From Candidatus Methylopumilus turicensis (GTDB taxonomy: Bacteria; Pseudomonadota; Gammaproteobacteria; Burkholderiales; Methylophilaceae): 64,000 nt of DNA. Positions 9,913 to 19,012 of this stretch are shown here, piece by piece. The stretch is from positions 1,178,001 through 1,242,000 of the forward strand of contig NZ_LN794158.1 in assembly GCF_000953015.1 (NCBI RefSeq), written 5' to 3'. The number at the start of each line of letters is the position of its first letter. Position 1 is the first letter of the stretch. Below the pieces are notes generated by a model. It made no database searches, had not been told where the DNA came from, and worked only from the letters and a program-made list of their open reading frames with translations. A program made the position numbers and the translations under genes.

Positions 9913-10758
9913 TTAACTTTGCTGAGAAGAAAGGATTTGAATCCCTTTTTCTTCTTTAAGCTCTTGGGTTTTAAGCACAATAAAATACTCATAAATAGAC
10001 TGAAGGATGGCGTATCTGATCCCTGCCCATCCATCAAGAAATGCACGGCGAAGAATCAACATATAAAGCAATTTAATCAATGGGCGAGCGGGTAAGCCAT
10101 AAAAAATAGCTTTTTGATGCACGCGACGCTCACCAAAATCTTTACCAAACAATGCAATGTTCCAAACTGGTTTAACAATCAGTCCATTAGCAAGGACTTT
10201 TGCTTCCATTCTGGAGTAGGTATTGTGTTTACTAATCCAATGATCCAGCCCTTTAGAAAAAGGATAATGATCAAAAGGCTCTGCGAGCTCGGCAATATCG
10301 CCATCAACTATCAGTACTTCATTAATTTCACGCTCATAATGCGCCCTTCCAACACGAACAAGGCGAACATAAAATGGTGAAATTTGCGCGTGTTTGAGCC
10401 AACGACCCCACCAAATATCACGTCGGCGCATACGAATACCAGCAACATTTGTAGCAGCACTCTGCACACATGTATTCATTTCAGATGCAAGAGAGGGCGT
10501 AATGCGTTCATCCGCATCTAAAATCAACACCCATTGATATTTAAAAGGCAGCTGCAAACCAAAATTTCGTTGCGAAGCATATCCATCAAAAGCACGCACG
10601 GTGATTTTGGCACCAAAGCGTTCAGCGATTTGCAAAGTGTTATCTGTACTTTGAGAGTCTAGGACATGAACATCATCGCTCCAGGCCACAGACTCCAAAC
10701 ATCCCGGAAGATCTTGTTGCTCATTTTTAGTCAGTATCAGTACTGATATACCGCTCAT
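9913..10758 (-). CDS. Glycosyltransferase family 2 (WaaE/KdtX-like)
   Basis: A 281-residue GT-A fold enzyme. The N-terminal ISVLILTKNEQQDLPGCLES motif, the SQSTDNT loop and the metal/nucleotide-sugar motif LILDADERI near residue 80 mark family 2; the layout resembles the WaaE/KdtX beta-glucosyltransferase branch. It presumably adds one sugar of the exopolysaccharide repeat unit from the cytoplasm. Its start overlaps the acetyltransferase stop by 4 bp, indicating translational coupling. Confidence 0.9.
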   Translation of the reverse strand: MSGISVLILTKNEQQDLPGCLESVAWSDDVHVLDSQSTDNTLQIAERFGAKITVRAFDGYASQRNFGLQLPFKYQWVLILDADERITPSLASEMNTCVQSAATNVAGIRMRRRDIWWGRWLKHAQISPFYVRLVRVGRAHYEREINEVLIVDGDIAELAEPFDHYPFSKGLDHWISKHNTYSRMEAKVLANGLIVKPVWNIALFGKDFGERRVHQKAIFYGLPARPLIKLLYMLILRRAFLDGWAGIRYAILQSIYEYFIVLKTQELKEEKGIQILSSQQS

Positions 10759-11312
10759 ACAATCACCTTTTTACGTAATCTTTTCCTCACGGCGGGATTA
10801 CCCGCCCAAACTGTCCAAGGCTCAACAATACTTTTCACAACCACAGCTCTTGCACCCAATACACAACCGTCTGCAATCTTCACACCAGGTCCGACAAACG
10901 CCTCTGCGCAAACCCAGACATAGCTATTAAGCGAAATAGGCTTGGTGATGAGCTGAAAGTTAGCAGAATCAATATCGTGTGAGCCAGCGCAAAGATGTGA
11001 CCCCTGAGAAATCACGCAGTAATCGCCAATTGTGATCGACGCCATGTTGTAAAGCGTAACGCCATCCGCCACCCCAACAAAACTTCCAATATCAAGCGCC
11101 CAAGGCGCCCATATTTTTACTGTCGGATATACATTGACATGCTTACCAAGCTTTGCGCCAAACAAGCGCAATAAAAACCTGCGCCACACATGAAACGGAC
11201 GTGGGCTTGTACGAAACATTATTAACCATACCACGCCCCAAATTGCCCGCATTATTCTATTTTGCATGGAAAAAGAGGGTTGCGTGTAAGGATCATTGCC
11301 TTGAATAATCAT
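10755..11312 (-). CDS. Hexapeptide-repeat acetyltransferase, WcaF-like
   Basis: A 185-residue left-handed beta-helix O-acetyltransferase. Hexapeptide-type repeats are visible through the middle (for example IGSFVGVADGVTLYNMASIT, then IGDYCVISQGSHLCAGSHDI), with the GSHD histidine typical of the active site, and late VGPGVKIADGCVLGARAVVV repeats. The N-terminal SFSMQNRIMRAIW region fits the putative colanic acid acetyltransferase WcaF family. It likely acetylates a sugar of the repeat unit. Neighbouring glycosyltransferases on both sides support this. Confidence 0.88.
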   Translation of the reverse strand: MIIQGNDPYTQPSFSMQNRIMRAIWGVVWLIMFRTSPRPFHVWRRFLLRLFGAKLGKHVNVYPTVKIWAPWALDIGSFVGVADGVTLYNMASITIGDYCVISQGSHLCAGSHDIDSANFQLITKPISLNSYVWVCAEAFVGPGVKIADGCVLGARAVVVKSIVEPWTVWAGNPAVRKRLRKKVIV

Positions 11313-11327
11313 TGTATGAACCCTAAA

Positions 11328-12515
11328 TTAATCATGACTGTTTAACCCATGATCATCTTTGCGTTTAATCCACTTCTGATGATTTCGTAAAATGCTTTTA
11401 GCCATCGCTTCAATGGTAAAGCGCTCTTCAAAACATCGCTTTGCATTTACTCCTATTTGTTGGCGGGCGGTTTCATCTAAAGCCAACCAGTGCCTAAAAC
11501 TTTCTTTGGTGCCCGCTAAGGTATCCGGATTAACAATGCCAGCCCCGTCAGCTTCAATTTCTCGCCAAATGTTGACCTTGTCCGAGATGAGAACTGGAAT
11601 GCCGCAACCAAGCGCTTCTGCCACCGCGATGCCAAAGTTCTCTTGATGCGAAGATAAGACATAAGCTTCGCTAGCATAAAAGGCACCCCATTTCATGTCG
11701 CCTTGTAGCATTCCTGTCCAGGTAATACGGTCAGCAACCCCTAAACGCTGTGCGAGTGCTTGGAGCTTTTCTTGATATTTTTTTTGGCTGGGGCCAGCGA
11801 TCACTAAATGAAGGTTAATATCCTTGGCCGCAACTTCTGCAAATGCCTCAATACTTAAGTCACAGCCTTTTTTCTCTTGGATGCGGCTTAGAAATAGAAA
11901 CACTCTTTTTTCACGAAGTGCTGGATACTGGGTGTAAAAAGTTTCGGCTAAAGCTTCACGCTCGCTCGGCGGTGTTTTAGTGCCATAATTCACCACTTGT
12001 TCGCGTACTTTATATAACCAAAAGGATTGTCTGGCTAGGATTTTTTCTTCTTCACAAGTAAAAAAAACTGCTCTTGCATCTCTGAGTAATCGATACTCAG
12101 CCCAAGGCCAATACAGCCATTTTTTTAGATGTTTAAGCGGGTAAGTGTGTTTGAACCATGGATCTAACATGCCATGGCAAAAGACAAAGTAAGGGATATC
12201 CTTACGATGCAATACTCGCCAAGCACCAAAACCATGGTATTGCCACAATCCGTTAATCACCACTACATCATAACGATCCACGTTTTCTTTAAGCCAAGGC
12301 ACTAAACGGCTGTTATAGCGATAACTACCTGCCGATGGGCCAATAGCATGGACTTTAAGCGGATAATCTTCGATGAACGGTGAAGCGGGGTCATCCAAGG
12401 TCAACACACTGACGGAGTGGCCCATCTCGATCTTCTTTGTGCCAACTTGACGCACGCCCTCCATTGGCCCACCACCTGTGGGATTAATCGAAGAAATAAT
12501 ATGTAAAATTTTCAT
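11328..12515 (-). CDS. Glycosyltransferase, GT4 family
   Basis: A 395-residue GT-B enzyme beginning MKILHIISSINPTGGGPMEG, with the glycine-rich loop characteristic of group 1 transferases. The C-terminal half shows VFLFLSRIQEKKGCDLSIEA, LVIAGPSQKKYQ, and a SSHQENFGIAVAEALGCGIP block that holds the EX7E catalytic pair. No signal peptide or membrane segment, so it should act in the cytoplasm on lipid-linked sugars. It sits 15 bp ahead of the acetyltransferase gene in the same transcript. Confidence 0.91.
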   Translation of the reverse strand: MKILHIISSINPTGGGPMEGVRQVGTKKIEMGHSVSVLTLDDPASPFIEDYPLKVHAIGPSAGSYRYNSRLVPWLKENVDRYDVVVINGLWQYHGFGAWRVLHRKDIPYFVFCHGMLDPWFKHTYPLKHLKKWLYWPWAEYRLLRDARAVFFTCEEEKILARQSFWLYKVREQVVNYGTKTPPSEREALAETFYTQYPALREKRVFLFLSRIQEKKGCDLSIEAFAEVAAKDINLHLVIAGPSQKKYQEKLQALAQRLGVADRITWTGMLQGDMKWGAFYASEAYVLSSHQENFGIAVAEALGCGIPVLISDKVNIWREIEADGAGIVNPDTLAGTKESFRHWLALDETARQQIGVNAKRCFEERFTIEAMAKSILRNHQKWIKRKDDHGLNSHD

Positions 12516-12571
12516 GGGTAGCTTCTTTTTGGGCTTAATTCAGCATATGTTTAGTAGGATTCATCATATTT

Positions 12572-13744
12572 TTATGAATGGCTTGTTGTAAGCATGACTT
12601 GTTGATAGTGATTCAGATAGCTTTCTATCGCGTGCTCCGCATTAAATTGCTGCACATGCGTTAAGCCCCTTGCCACCCGCTTATTTCGCGCCGCGTCATG
12701 AAGTGATAACAAAGCAATTAATGTATTTGAGGCATTTTTTGCCCATAACTCAGCATCATCTTTGGGTTTTAACACTGGAATATAAGCACACGCCACCCCG
12801 CCAATTTCATTCATTGGTGCTGCATCAGAAGTCAGCACTGGACATCCGCAAGCTTGGGCCTCAATAATTGGCCAACCAAAGCCCTCAGCAAGACTCGGGA
12901 AAACAAAGGCACGCGCCAAGGAATAAGCCGCTTGCAAGGCATGGTTATCAATCCCTTGAAAAAACAATACCTTTCCATTTGACGGTACCTGTTTAAGCAA
13001 AGCTTGCACCCGAGGGTTAGGGTTAGGGCTAATACACCAAAGTGGTAAAGGGTTTTTTTCGGCGTTGACATATTCAATATAAATACGAATCACGCCCGCT
13101 AAATTTTTGTACCATTGGCTGCCACCTAAATGCAACAACATGCCATCAAAATGCGCTGGCAAATTCGCATCACTTAGCACACGCATCGCATCAGCTTTAG
13201 CCATAGGCGAATAAGGATAGTTAAAGCCGTTGTAAACCACATGAGAATTTATTGCTGACACCTGCCCAAAATGATGCAAGTCGTCACGGGTTTTATTTGA
13301 AATAGAGATAAAGTGCTTGGCTTGCTTAAAGCCCCGCCGAATATAGCGTTGATAAATCCTGCCAGACCACGAGGTCGGATTTTCTGGCACATCACCAAGC
13401 GCAGACCGTAAAGCCAGCAAATCGTGCACATGCACAATATGTGCTTTATTTTTGACTAACGGCACCCATGGGCCAAGGGCTTGATCACAAAACACATACA
13501 AAGTATCCGATGGCTGTTTTTTTAACTGCCTCCGCACCCAAAGCGGGAATAAAATATATTGATCCACATAACCTGCCCATTTAGAAAAACGCCCACTTGG
13601 CACAAGCTGATAAGCAACAGGCTGTGGCGACCAAACTTTCACCTCATGCCCTCTCAATAAATAAGCCTCTTCAAGCATACGCGCGAAACGCGGCATGCTT
13701 TGAGAGCTTAAAAAGTGAGGGTGGGTGAATAGAATAATTTTCAA
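12572..13744 (-). CDS. Glycosyltransferase, GT4 family (intact copy of a duplicated 5' end)
   Basis: A GT-B glycosyltransferase of about 390 residues: N-terminal FTHPHFLSSQSMPRFARMLE, then a C-terminal half with GMLLHLGGSQWYKN and the SLAEGFGWPIIEAQACGCPV catalytic block. The TTG at 13742-13744 is chosen as start because it aligns with the ATG of a second, truncated copy of this gene end at 14881-14979; a longer frame beginning with GTG at 13774 would overlap the acyltransferase gene. The first 64 bases after the opening codons (13671-13734) match the remnant (14906-14969) at 61 positions. Role: addition of one sugar to the repeat unit. Confidence 0.88.
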   Translation of the reverse strand: MKIILFTHPHFLSSQSMPRFARMLEEAYLLRGHEVKVWSPQPVAYQLVPSGRFSKWAGYVDQYILFPLWVRRQLKKQPSDTLYVFCDQALGPWVPLVKNKAHIVHVHDLLALRSALGDVPENPTSWSGRIYQRYIRRGFKQAKHFISISNKTRDDLHHFGQVSAINSHVVYNGFNYPYSPMAKADAMRVLSDANLPAHFDGMLLHLGGSQWYKNLAGVIRIYIEYVNAEKNPLPLWCISPNPNPRVQALLKQVPSNGKVLFFQGIDNHALQAAYSLARAFVFPSLAEGFGWPIIEAQACGCPVLTSDAAPMNEIGGVACAYIPVLKPKDDAELWAKNASNTLIALLSLHDAARNKRVARGLTHVQQFNAEHAIESYLNHYQQVMLTTSHS

Positions 13745-13760
13745 GACAGACTCACTTACT

Positions 13761-14873
13761 CTAAAACAAAGCACGTTTATTAAGAGTTTTTAGATTAGTA
13801 AATAGCGCCCTCCCGAAAGCAACACCAGGCTTTTCAATTAGGTAATACCCTAGAATTGCAATAGTTATTCCACATGGAAAAACCAGAATTGCTTGCCAAA
13901 ATAAATCTAGCTCCAACAGAGTACCGATCATTAAAGCAAGGGGGTGATATAAGTAAAGTGAGTAAGAGACTACTCCTATTTGATAAAGAGATCTAACATT
14001 GTTGAAACTGTATGTATCCTGAAGCGCAAAATATACTAGCCCAGCGCATAAAAAAGGAAGGGCGAACCTTTGAAGTTGAAGACTGTATGCGGATGGTAAA
14101 TAAGCTACGCCAAAAGAAATAATTATAATTCCCAGCAAAGCTGTTCGATTAGCAAAGGTAGTCTTGAAAAAAACGGGTCTCTTATTAAGCAATTCCGCTA
14201 CTAAAACACCTAGGCACCAAATCCACCAGCTTGCCAAGAAGATTTTCTGTACCAGAACACGCTCGGCACCCTGAGGAAATAAAGTCACTGACAATAAAAA
14301 AGTAGCCGCTCCGATAAACAAAGATAGCAGCAACATCCTGATAGTAGAATTTAGCCCGGTGAATTTGCGCCATAACATTGCATATAAAATATAAAAATGA
14401 CACTCAACAACAACCGACCACAATACCTTGTTGATCCCCACATTGTAGTCAACAAAAAAACTACTAATTATTCCCAAATGCATAAATATAGCTATTGGCT
14501 GAGAATTGGGGACTAAATTAGAGGTGAAATGTTGCCCAATAAAAAAGAAAATTAAAACACAAACAACAAAACCTGGGTAAATTCTAAAAAATCTCCGAAG
14601 GAAATACTGCATCAAATCGAATCTGCCATTTTTCTCAACCGACAGAAGTCTAGAGTGATGAATACAAAATCCGCTAATGACGAAAAATAACGTAACACCC
14701 CACCCACCTAAAAAACTTAAAAATGGAGAAGTGTAATTTTTATCAAAAAAATCTGCATTCTGCTGATAAAAATGATGAACAAAGACGCTCAATGCAGCAA
14801 TTGCACGAAATAAATCAAGCGTTGGGTATCTATTAAAATTAGTCATAGTATTAAATTTTTGTTCAACTTTCAT
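13761..14873 (-). CDS. Acyltransferase family 3 membrane protein
   Basis: An integral membrane O-acyltransferase of about 370 residues. The N-terminal RYPTLDLFRAIAALSVFVHH is the family hallmark (Arg and His near the first membrane helix); about ten hydrophobic segments follow. It probably acetylates a sugar of the polysaccharide. The ATG at 14871-14873 is chosen because AGGA lies five bases upstream; the frame is open further, to 14909, but that extension runs into the glycosyltransferase remnant. An ATG at 14844-14846 is also possible. The gene is distinctly AT-rich and sits exactly between the remnant and the intact copy of a glycosyltransferase gene, which points to insertion. Confidence 0.84.
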   Translation of the reverse strand: MKVEQKFNTMTNFNRYPTLDLFRAIAALSVFVHHFYQQNADFFDKNYTSPFLSFLGGWGVTLFFVISGFCIHHSRLLSVEKNGRFDLMQYFLRRFFRIYPGFVVCVLIFFFIGQHFTSNLVPNSQPIAIFMHLGIISSFFVDYNVGINKVLWSVVVECHFYILYAMLWRKFTGLNSTIRMLLLSLFIGAATFLLSVTLFPQGAERVLVQKIFLASWWIWCLGVLVAELLNKRPVFFKTTFANRTALLGIIIISFGVAYLPSAYSLQLQRFALPFLCAGLVYFALQDTYSFNNVRSLYQIGVVSYSLYLYHPLALMIGTLLELDLFWQAILVFPCGITIAILGYYLIEKPGVAFGRALFTNLKTLNKRALF

Positions 14874-14880
14874 TTTAATC

Positions 14881-14979
14881 CTAGCCCAAGATCGGTAAAA
14901 CATGCTCAAGCATACGCACGAAACGCGGCATGCTTTGAGAGTTTAAAAAGTGAGGATGGGTGAATAGAACGAGGTTCAT
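14881..14979 (-). pseudogene. 5' remnant of a duplicated GT4 glycosyltransferase gene
   Basis: Starting at ATG 14977-14979, the frame reads MNLVLFTHPHFLNSQSMPRF and continues for 32 codons to a TAG at 14881. The first 26 codons parallel the N-terminus of the intact glycosyltransferase at 12572-13744; 14906-14969 matches 13671-13734 in 61 of 64 bases. The ATG overlaps the flippase stop codon as ATGA, the usual sign of a once-coupled gene, so the original gene order was probably flippase then glycosyltransferase. The rest of the gene was lost where the acyltransferase now lies. Confidence 0.8.
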
Positions 14980-16508
14980 TGCGCCCGCTTTTGCCTTGTG
15001 AGCACTAACAAAATAGTTTCAAGTTTATCTAGTGCTATCTTGGGAAGTTGCCGAACAAAGACATAGCCTAACAATGCACATAAGATGAATACACAGCTAA
15101 ATATCATTAACTTTTTTTCAGGCATCGCTGCCATTAGCAGGATGCCAAAAGCAGCCATTAACATCGATGTGCCCGCTAAATAAAATAGCTTATATGGCAA
15201 CTGCATCTGATGAATAGATAGCCATTTAAGTGAATAAATCAAAGCCAACATACATCCTGCAATTTCAGCAAAAAGTAAGGCGGCGGCGGCGCCCCTAATG
15301 CCAAAGTAAGTAGACATGACAATAACGCCCACTATGGCTATCAAACCAACTGCGGTAGAGATGATGAGTTGAGATTTAACAAGATTATTGCCTTGAATAA
15401 TTGCAAACAATGGCCTACCTATTGCATAAATCATCAAACTAATCGAGAAAAGTCCAAATAAAAATCCATCAAATTCTATTTTCCCACGCGTCCATAACAG
15501 AAATATGTCGGGAATAATTAATTGCAGTCCAACTAAGACGGGTGCAAAAACGATCACGGTTAAAAATAATAGAAAACCCATGACGGAGTCCACACGTGCG
15601 CCATCCTTTTCCCGCAAATATCGCATAAACTCCGGCATGGCAGGGTTAGTCACGGTGGACATCCCCTGCAAAGAAACATTACTAATTGTTCTTGTCGTGG
15701 AGAATGCTGTCATTTGAGACAATCCAACAATGGTGCTCAAAAATACGCGAATGCCCTGTTGTCGAAGATTTTCGATCACATTGGTCAGCGCTAATGCCAT
15801 AGATTTTATGGTGAGATTTGCACCCATTTTTAAATCTGGTTTAATTGGGTTTAGATGATGATGCTTCAATAAACGCCATAAATCCATATGGATAGGAATA
15901 TTGATTATCGTGCTTGTCAGCGTCACCGCGATGGCAGTGTCTAGCAAGCCAGCGCCTACATAAACCGCTATCGCCGAGGCTACCGCGGTCGATAGCGCCA
16001 AAGCAAAACTCCACCAAGCAAATCTTGGGAAATGACCAAAAGGGGAAACTAAACGGCCACCCAAACCGCCAATACCCGTATTGACTAGCCATCCCAAAGA
16101 AAAAACAATCATCGCCCAAAAAGATTGGTTCAATAAGTGTCGATCTAATGGGTTGTTTGAATCAAACATTGGATCAAGCCAGCCGAAAAATATGGCGCCA
16201 GCCACCAAGATCAGTTCAAGCAAACAGAGTAGAAGTGCAAATGGAATAGAGGAATAAAATAACAAAGAAAGCTGTTGTGGATTTTTGTCGCCAACCCTCA
16301 AAAACTCAAATTCAAGAAATGATTGATGCCCAATACTAAACAGTGATGCCAATCCAGTGACTGAGGCGATGACTAACCAACATCCATACTCTTCCACAGA
16401 CCAATGAGAAAGAAAGATGGGAACGAGTGCAAACTGAGTGATGACATTCAGAATAATTCTCGCCCATGATGCAGCGCTACCTGATAAAAAGCGTTTGGTG
16501 GCGTTCAT
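14976..16508 (-). CDS. Wzx-like polysaccharide flippase (MATE/MVF-type)
   Basis: A 510-residue protein with about 12-14 hydrophobic segments, opening with FLSGSAASWARIILNVITQF, the N-terminal pattern of oligosaccharide flippases. Wzx proteins move undecaprenyl-diphosphate-linked repeat units from the cytoplasmic to the periplasmic leaflet. Position supports the role: it is embedded among glycosyltransferases and near the polymerase candidate at 17389. Its stop codon overlaps the ATG of the glycosyltransferase remnant. It lies 28 bp downstream of the gene at 16537. Confidence 0.88.
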   Translation of the reverse strand: MNATKRFLSGSAASWARIILNVITQFALVPIFLSHWSVEEYGCWLVIASVTGLASLFSIGHQSFLEFEFLRVGDKNPQQLSLLFYSSIPFALLLCLLELILVAGAIFFGWLDPMFDSNNPLDRHLLNQSFWAMIVFSLGWLVNTGIGGLGGRLVSPFGHFPRFAWWSFALALSTAVASAIAVYVGAGLLDTAIAVTLTSTIINIPIHMDLWRLLKHHHLNPIKPDLKMGANLTIKSMALALTNVIENLRQQGIRVFLSTIVGLSQMTAFSTTRTISNVSLQGMSTVTNPAMPEFMRYLREKDGARVDSVMGFLLFLTVIVFAPVLVGLQLIIPDIFLLWTRGKIEFDGFLFGLFSISLMIYAIGRPLFAIIQGNNLVKSQLIISTAVGLIAIVGVIVMSTYFGIRGAAAALLFAEIAGCMLALIYSLKWLSIHQMQLPYKLFYLAGTSMLMAAFGILLMAAMPEKKLMIFSCVFILCALLGYVFVRQLPKIALDKLETILLVLTRQKRAQ

Positions 16509-16536
16509 TAATCATCACTCTTTATCTGAACAATCA

Positions 16537-17352
16537 TTACTTGTTCAGCATATCGTTGAAGCCGGTCAGTTTTTTGTATGCACTAATCTCATCAACCGAG
16601 CCCTGCTGGAAATAAAAAGTATCGTCGGCAAAATTAATCGGCCTAACTCTGCCATACCCAAAAGGTAACAATTCATACTGTTTAAGGATGGGCATCACAC
16701 GACAAAATAACTTATTGTAAAGACGACGCATTAGTCTTGGCTGGTTATAAGACAACGCGCCTGCCAGTCCAGATGATTTTAATAATGAAGCGGCATACAT
16801 GAATTTGATTTCTGGTGAAACCACTCGGTCTGAATAGTTAATGTCGTGCAACGCAGATAAAAATTTTCTAATCCCTTTTTTGTTAACGGCAAAAACACTT
16901 TGCTCAATTTCGGCAAACTTGCCACCATCTCCAAAAACAAAATCGTTTTGTAATAATTTTTGCTTAATTTTTTCCACAAAGCCTTTTCCATAAACTAAGG
17001 CGTCCTGCTCGACATAGAGGAAAAAATCTACATCATTGAGCAGTGAGAACTCCAAACCAACTAATATAGATGCCATCCAACCTGCGTAATGTGTAGTGCA
17101 GTTTTGCGCGTGACCTGGGTTTTTGAGTAATTCTATTTGAGTAGTCTTGGTTGATGAAAAAAGATTATCATGCGGTTTAACTGATGATGCAGAGTCAACC
17201 ACTAGCACATGCTTTGGCTGTATGAAAGTATCTACTGACTGCCACCATAATGACCTAAATGACTGATTACGAACACTTTCGTCACCGAAGGTTTGATATA
17301 CTCTAGGTTCGTTAGACGAATACCAACCCGTACAAATTAGCTCACATGACAT
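16537..17352 (-). CDS. Probable glycosyltransferase of unassigned family
   Basis: A 271-residue soluble protein that I do not recognise as a named family. It has a GT-A-like layout: an N-terminal strand region with LICTGWYSSN, a middle segment LLNDVDFFLYVEQDALVYGK whose acidic cluster could serve as the metal/nucleotide-sugar motif, and a downstream DTFYFQQGSVDEI tail. No signal peptide or membrane helix. The two flanking genes encode the flippase and the polymerase candidate, so a role in building the repeat unit is likely. It could alternatively be a modifying enzyme of another class. Confidence 0.6.
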   Translation of the reverse strand: MSCELICTGWYSSNEPRVYQTFGDESVRNQSFRSLWWQSVDTFIQPKHVLVVDSASSVKPHDNLFSSTKTTQIELLKNPGHAQNCTTHYAGWMASILVGLEFSLLNDVDFFLYVEQDALVYGKGFVEKIKQKLLQNDFVFGDGGKFAEIEQSVFAVNKKGIRKFLSALHDINYSDRVVSPEIKFMYAASLLKSSGLAGALSYNQPRLMRRLYNKLFCRVMPILKQYELLPFGYGRVRPINFADDTFYFQQGSVDEISAYKKLTGFNDMLNK

Positions 17353-17388
17353 CTCTCTATCCCCTTTCTTAAATCAAGCTGAAGCAAT

Positions 17389-18912
17389 TTATATCACAGG
17401 CTTGTTTAACACTACAGGCTTCGTAAATAACCTGAAGAGCCAAAATAAAAGCAGATAAATAAGAAGGGATTGCATCAAATTACGGGCAAGGAAGGCTGTC
17501 ATTTGATGAAGCGATTCGGCAGTAATTCCTGAAATGAAAAAGCTCCAGATTAAAAGCAATCCTGGTGGAGAGAGTGTAACGACAGAATTGGACTTATTGC
17601 TTAGCAAGCTCATCAAATAAAATAATGCCATACAAATCATAAAATACGTGACGATGAAAAATGGCCCAATGAGCGCTTGACCTTGGGCAAACATAGAACC
17701 CGTTCTGTATCCGCCAAGTGGGATACCTGATGAAAAGTTGGCTAAATAATCACCCATGGAAGATCTTAATGTCAACTTATCCACATCGATTTTTAGAAAA
17801 TCTAAAAAGGGTTGTGGCAAGATTCCAAATAATAAATCACTTGTTTTTTCAGCAAGCGCCTCTTTACCGCCATCCGATAATTTAGATGAAAAATAAAGGG
17901 CGTTATCATGGAACTTGGTTTCTACAAATCTTTTAAATATGGGGTTGCTGATATAAGCCTCGTCATACGCGCCATATTGTGCGTTGGTGACTTCTGTCGC
18001 TCTATACTTTTCAAGCAAATAAGGCTTTTGGGCAACATCAAGCGTATGCTCTATCGATCTATCATTACTCTGCCTCGTAATTTGAATAGCGGTTGCCAAG
18101 TCTGAAGCAGGTCCAACTAGGGGCAAAATCAGGACAAAAAATACGCTGAACTTAAAAATTTGATTACTTTTTAAAAATGCATTATTACGCAATCCAGCTA
18201 ATAAATAAATAAGCCCGATGATCATAAACCCTGTAAAAATAATAGCGCGTGTCCCTAGCAACATCCCAAACATCACAAGTAACGAAAACCATGCTGCCAA
18301 AAAGAAAAACTCTCTTGAAGCATTCGCGTAACTTTTACCGATCAAATTCAAATAAACAGGAATTAAAAATGGCGTGTAAATTAAAAATCTAAATCCATCC
18401 CAGACTTTGCTACCGACCGCATCACCACGGCCAAAAAAGATCGCAAGCACACCAAACCATCCCATCATCCAAAGCGCTCCAGAAGGCGGTACTTCGTAAA
18501 GTCGCGCTCTTTCTAGTAAGGCCGACATCATAGACGGCTTTGCGGTTTTATCGCTTGTAAGCATCCTAAAAAAACTATGCGCGACTAAAGCCACGATAAG
18601 ATAAACGAAAAGCGTAGCGAACGTTTCTATCGGTTGTCGCAATCCCTCACTTAGCGATGTCCATGCCAAGGATTGAAACAACAAGGCGCCAACTTGGGTA
18701 GTGACTGCAAACCCGAAAATTGCAAATGTAGATAAAGGATCGGTTTGAATGGCATCTGTTCTTTTAATGTAGCTCGAAATGACAAGCGCTGTTAAAAGTG
18801 CAAGGCAAGATGTAGCAATATTGACTGTTGAAAAATCGATGAGCAGTTGAGCAATAAAGGCAGCTAAGGAAGATAAAAGTAATACCAAAATAATGAATGA
18901 AGAAACTCTCAT
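17389..18912 (-). CDS. Wzy-like polysaccharide polymerase candidate, multi-pass membrane protein
   Basis: A 507-residue protein with at least ten hydrophobic segments and one large extramembrane section (about residues 275-390), the usual shape of O-antigen/exopolysaccharide polymerases. Wzy proteins join flipped repeat units at the periplasmic face. Sequence motifs in this class are poor, so the call rests on topology and position: it is adjacent to the glycosyltransferase-like gene and the flippase, and no other polymerase candidate exists in the cluster. An oligosaccharide-repeat polymerase of the EpsG/O-antigen-ligase type is the alternative. Confidence 0.65.
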   Translation of the reverse strand: MRVSSFIILVLLLSSLAAFIAQLLIDFSTVNIATSCLALLTALVISSYIKRTDAIQTDPLSTFAIFGFAVTTQVGALLFQSLAWTSLSEGLRQPIETFATLFVYLIVALVAHSFFRMLTSDKTAKPSMMSALLERARLYEVPPSGALWMMGWFGVLAIFFGRGDAVGSKVWDGFRFLIYTPFLIPVYLNLIGKSYANASREFFFLAAWFSLLVMFGMLLGTRAIIFTGFMIIGLIYLLAGLRNNAFLKSNQIFKFSVFFVLILPLVGPASDLATAIQITRQSNDRSIEHTLDVAQKPYLLEKYRATEVTNAQYGAYDEAYISNPIFKRFVETKFHDNALYFSSKLSDGGKEALAEKTSDLLFGILPQPFLDFLKIDVDKLTLRSSMGDYLANFSSGIPLGGYRTGSMFAQGQALIGPFFIVTYFMICMALFYLMSLLSNKSNSVVTLSPPGLLLIWSFFISGITAESLHQMTAFLARNLMQSLLIYLLLFWLFRLFTKPVVLNKPVI

Positions 18913-19012
18913 TAACAGCCTGCTTTCTCATGAAGTGTGATTAAGCTCATAAAATGCCTATCGTTTACAACACCAAGTATGTTAACTACAAGCTGAATGC
19001 TCGATATAAATT

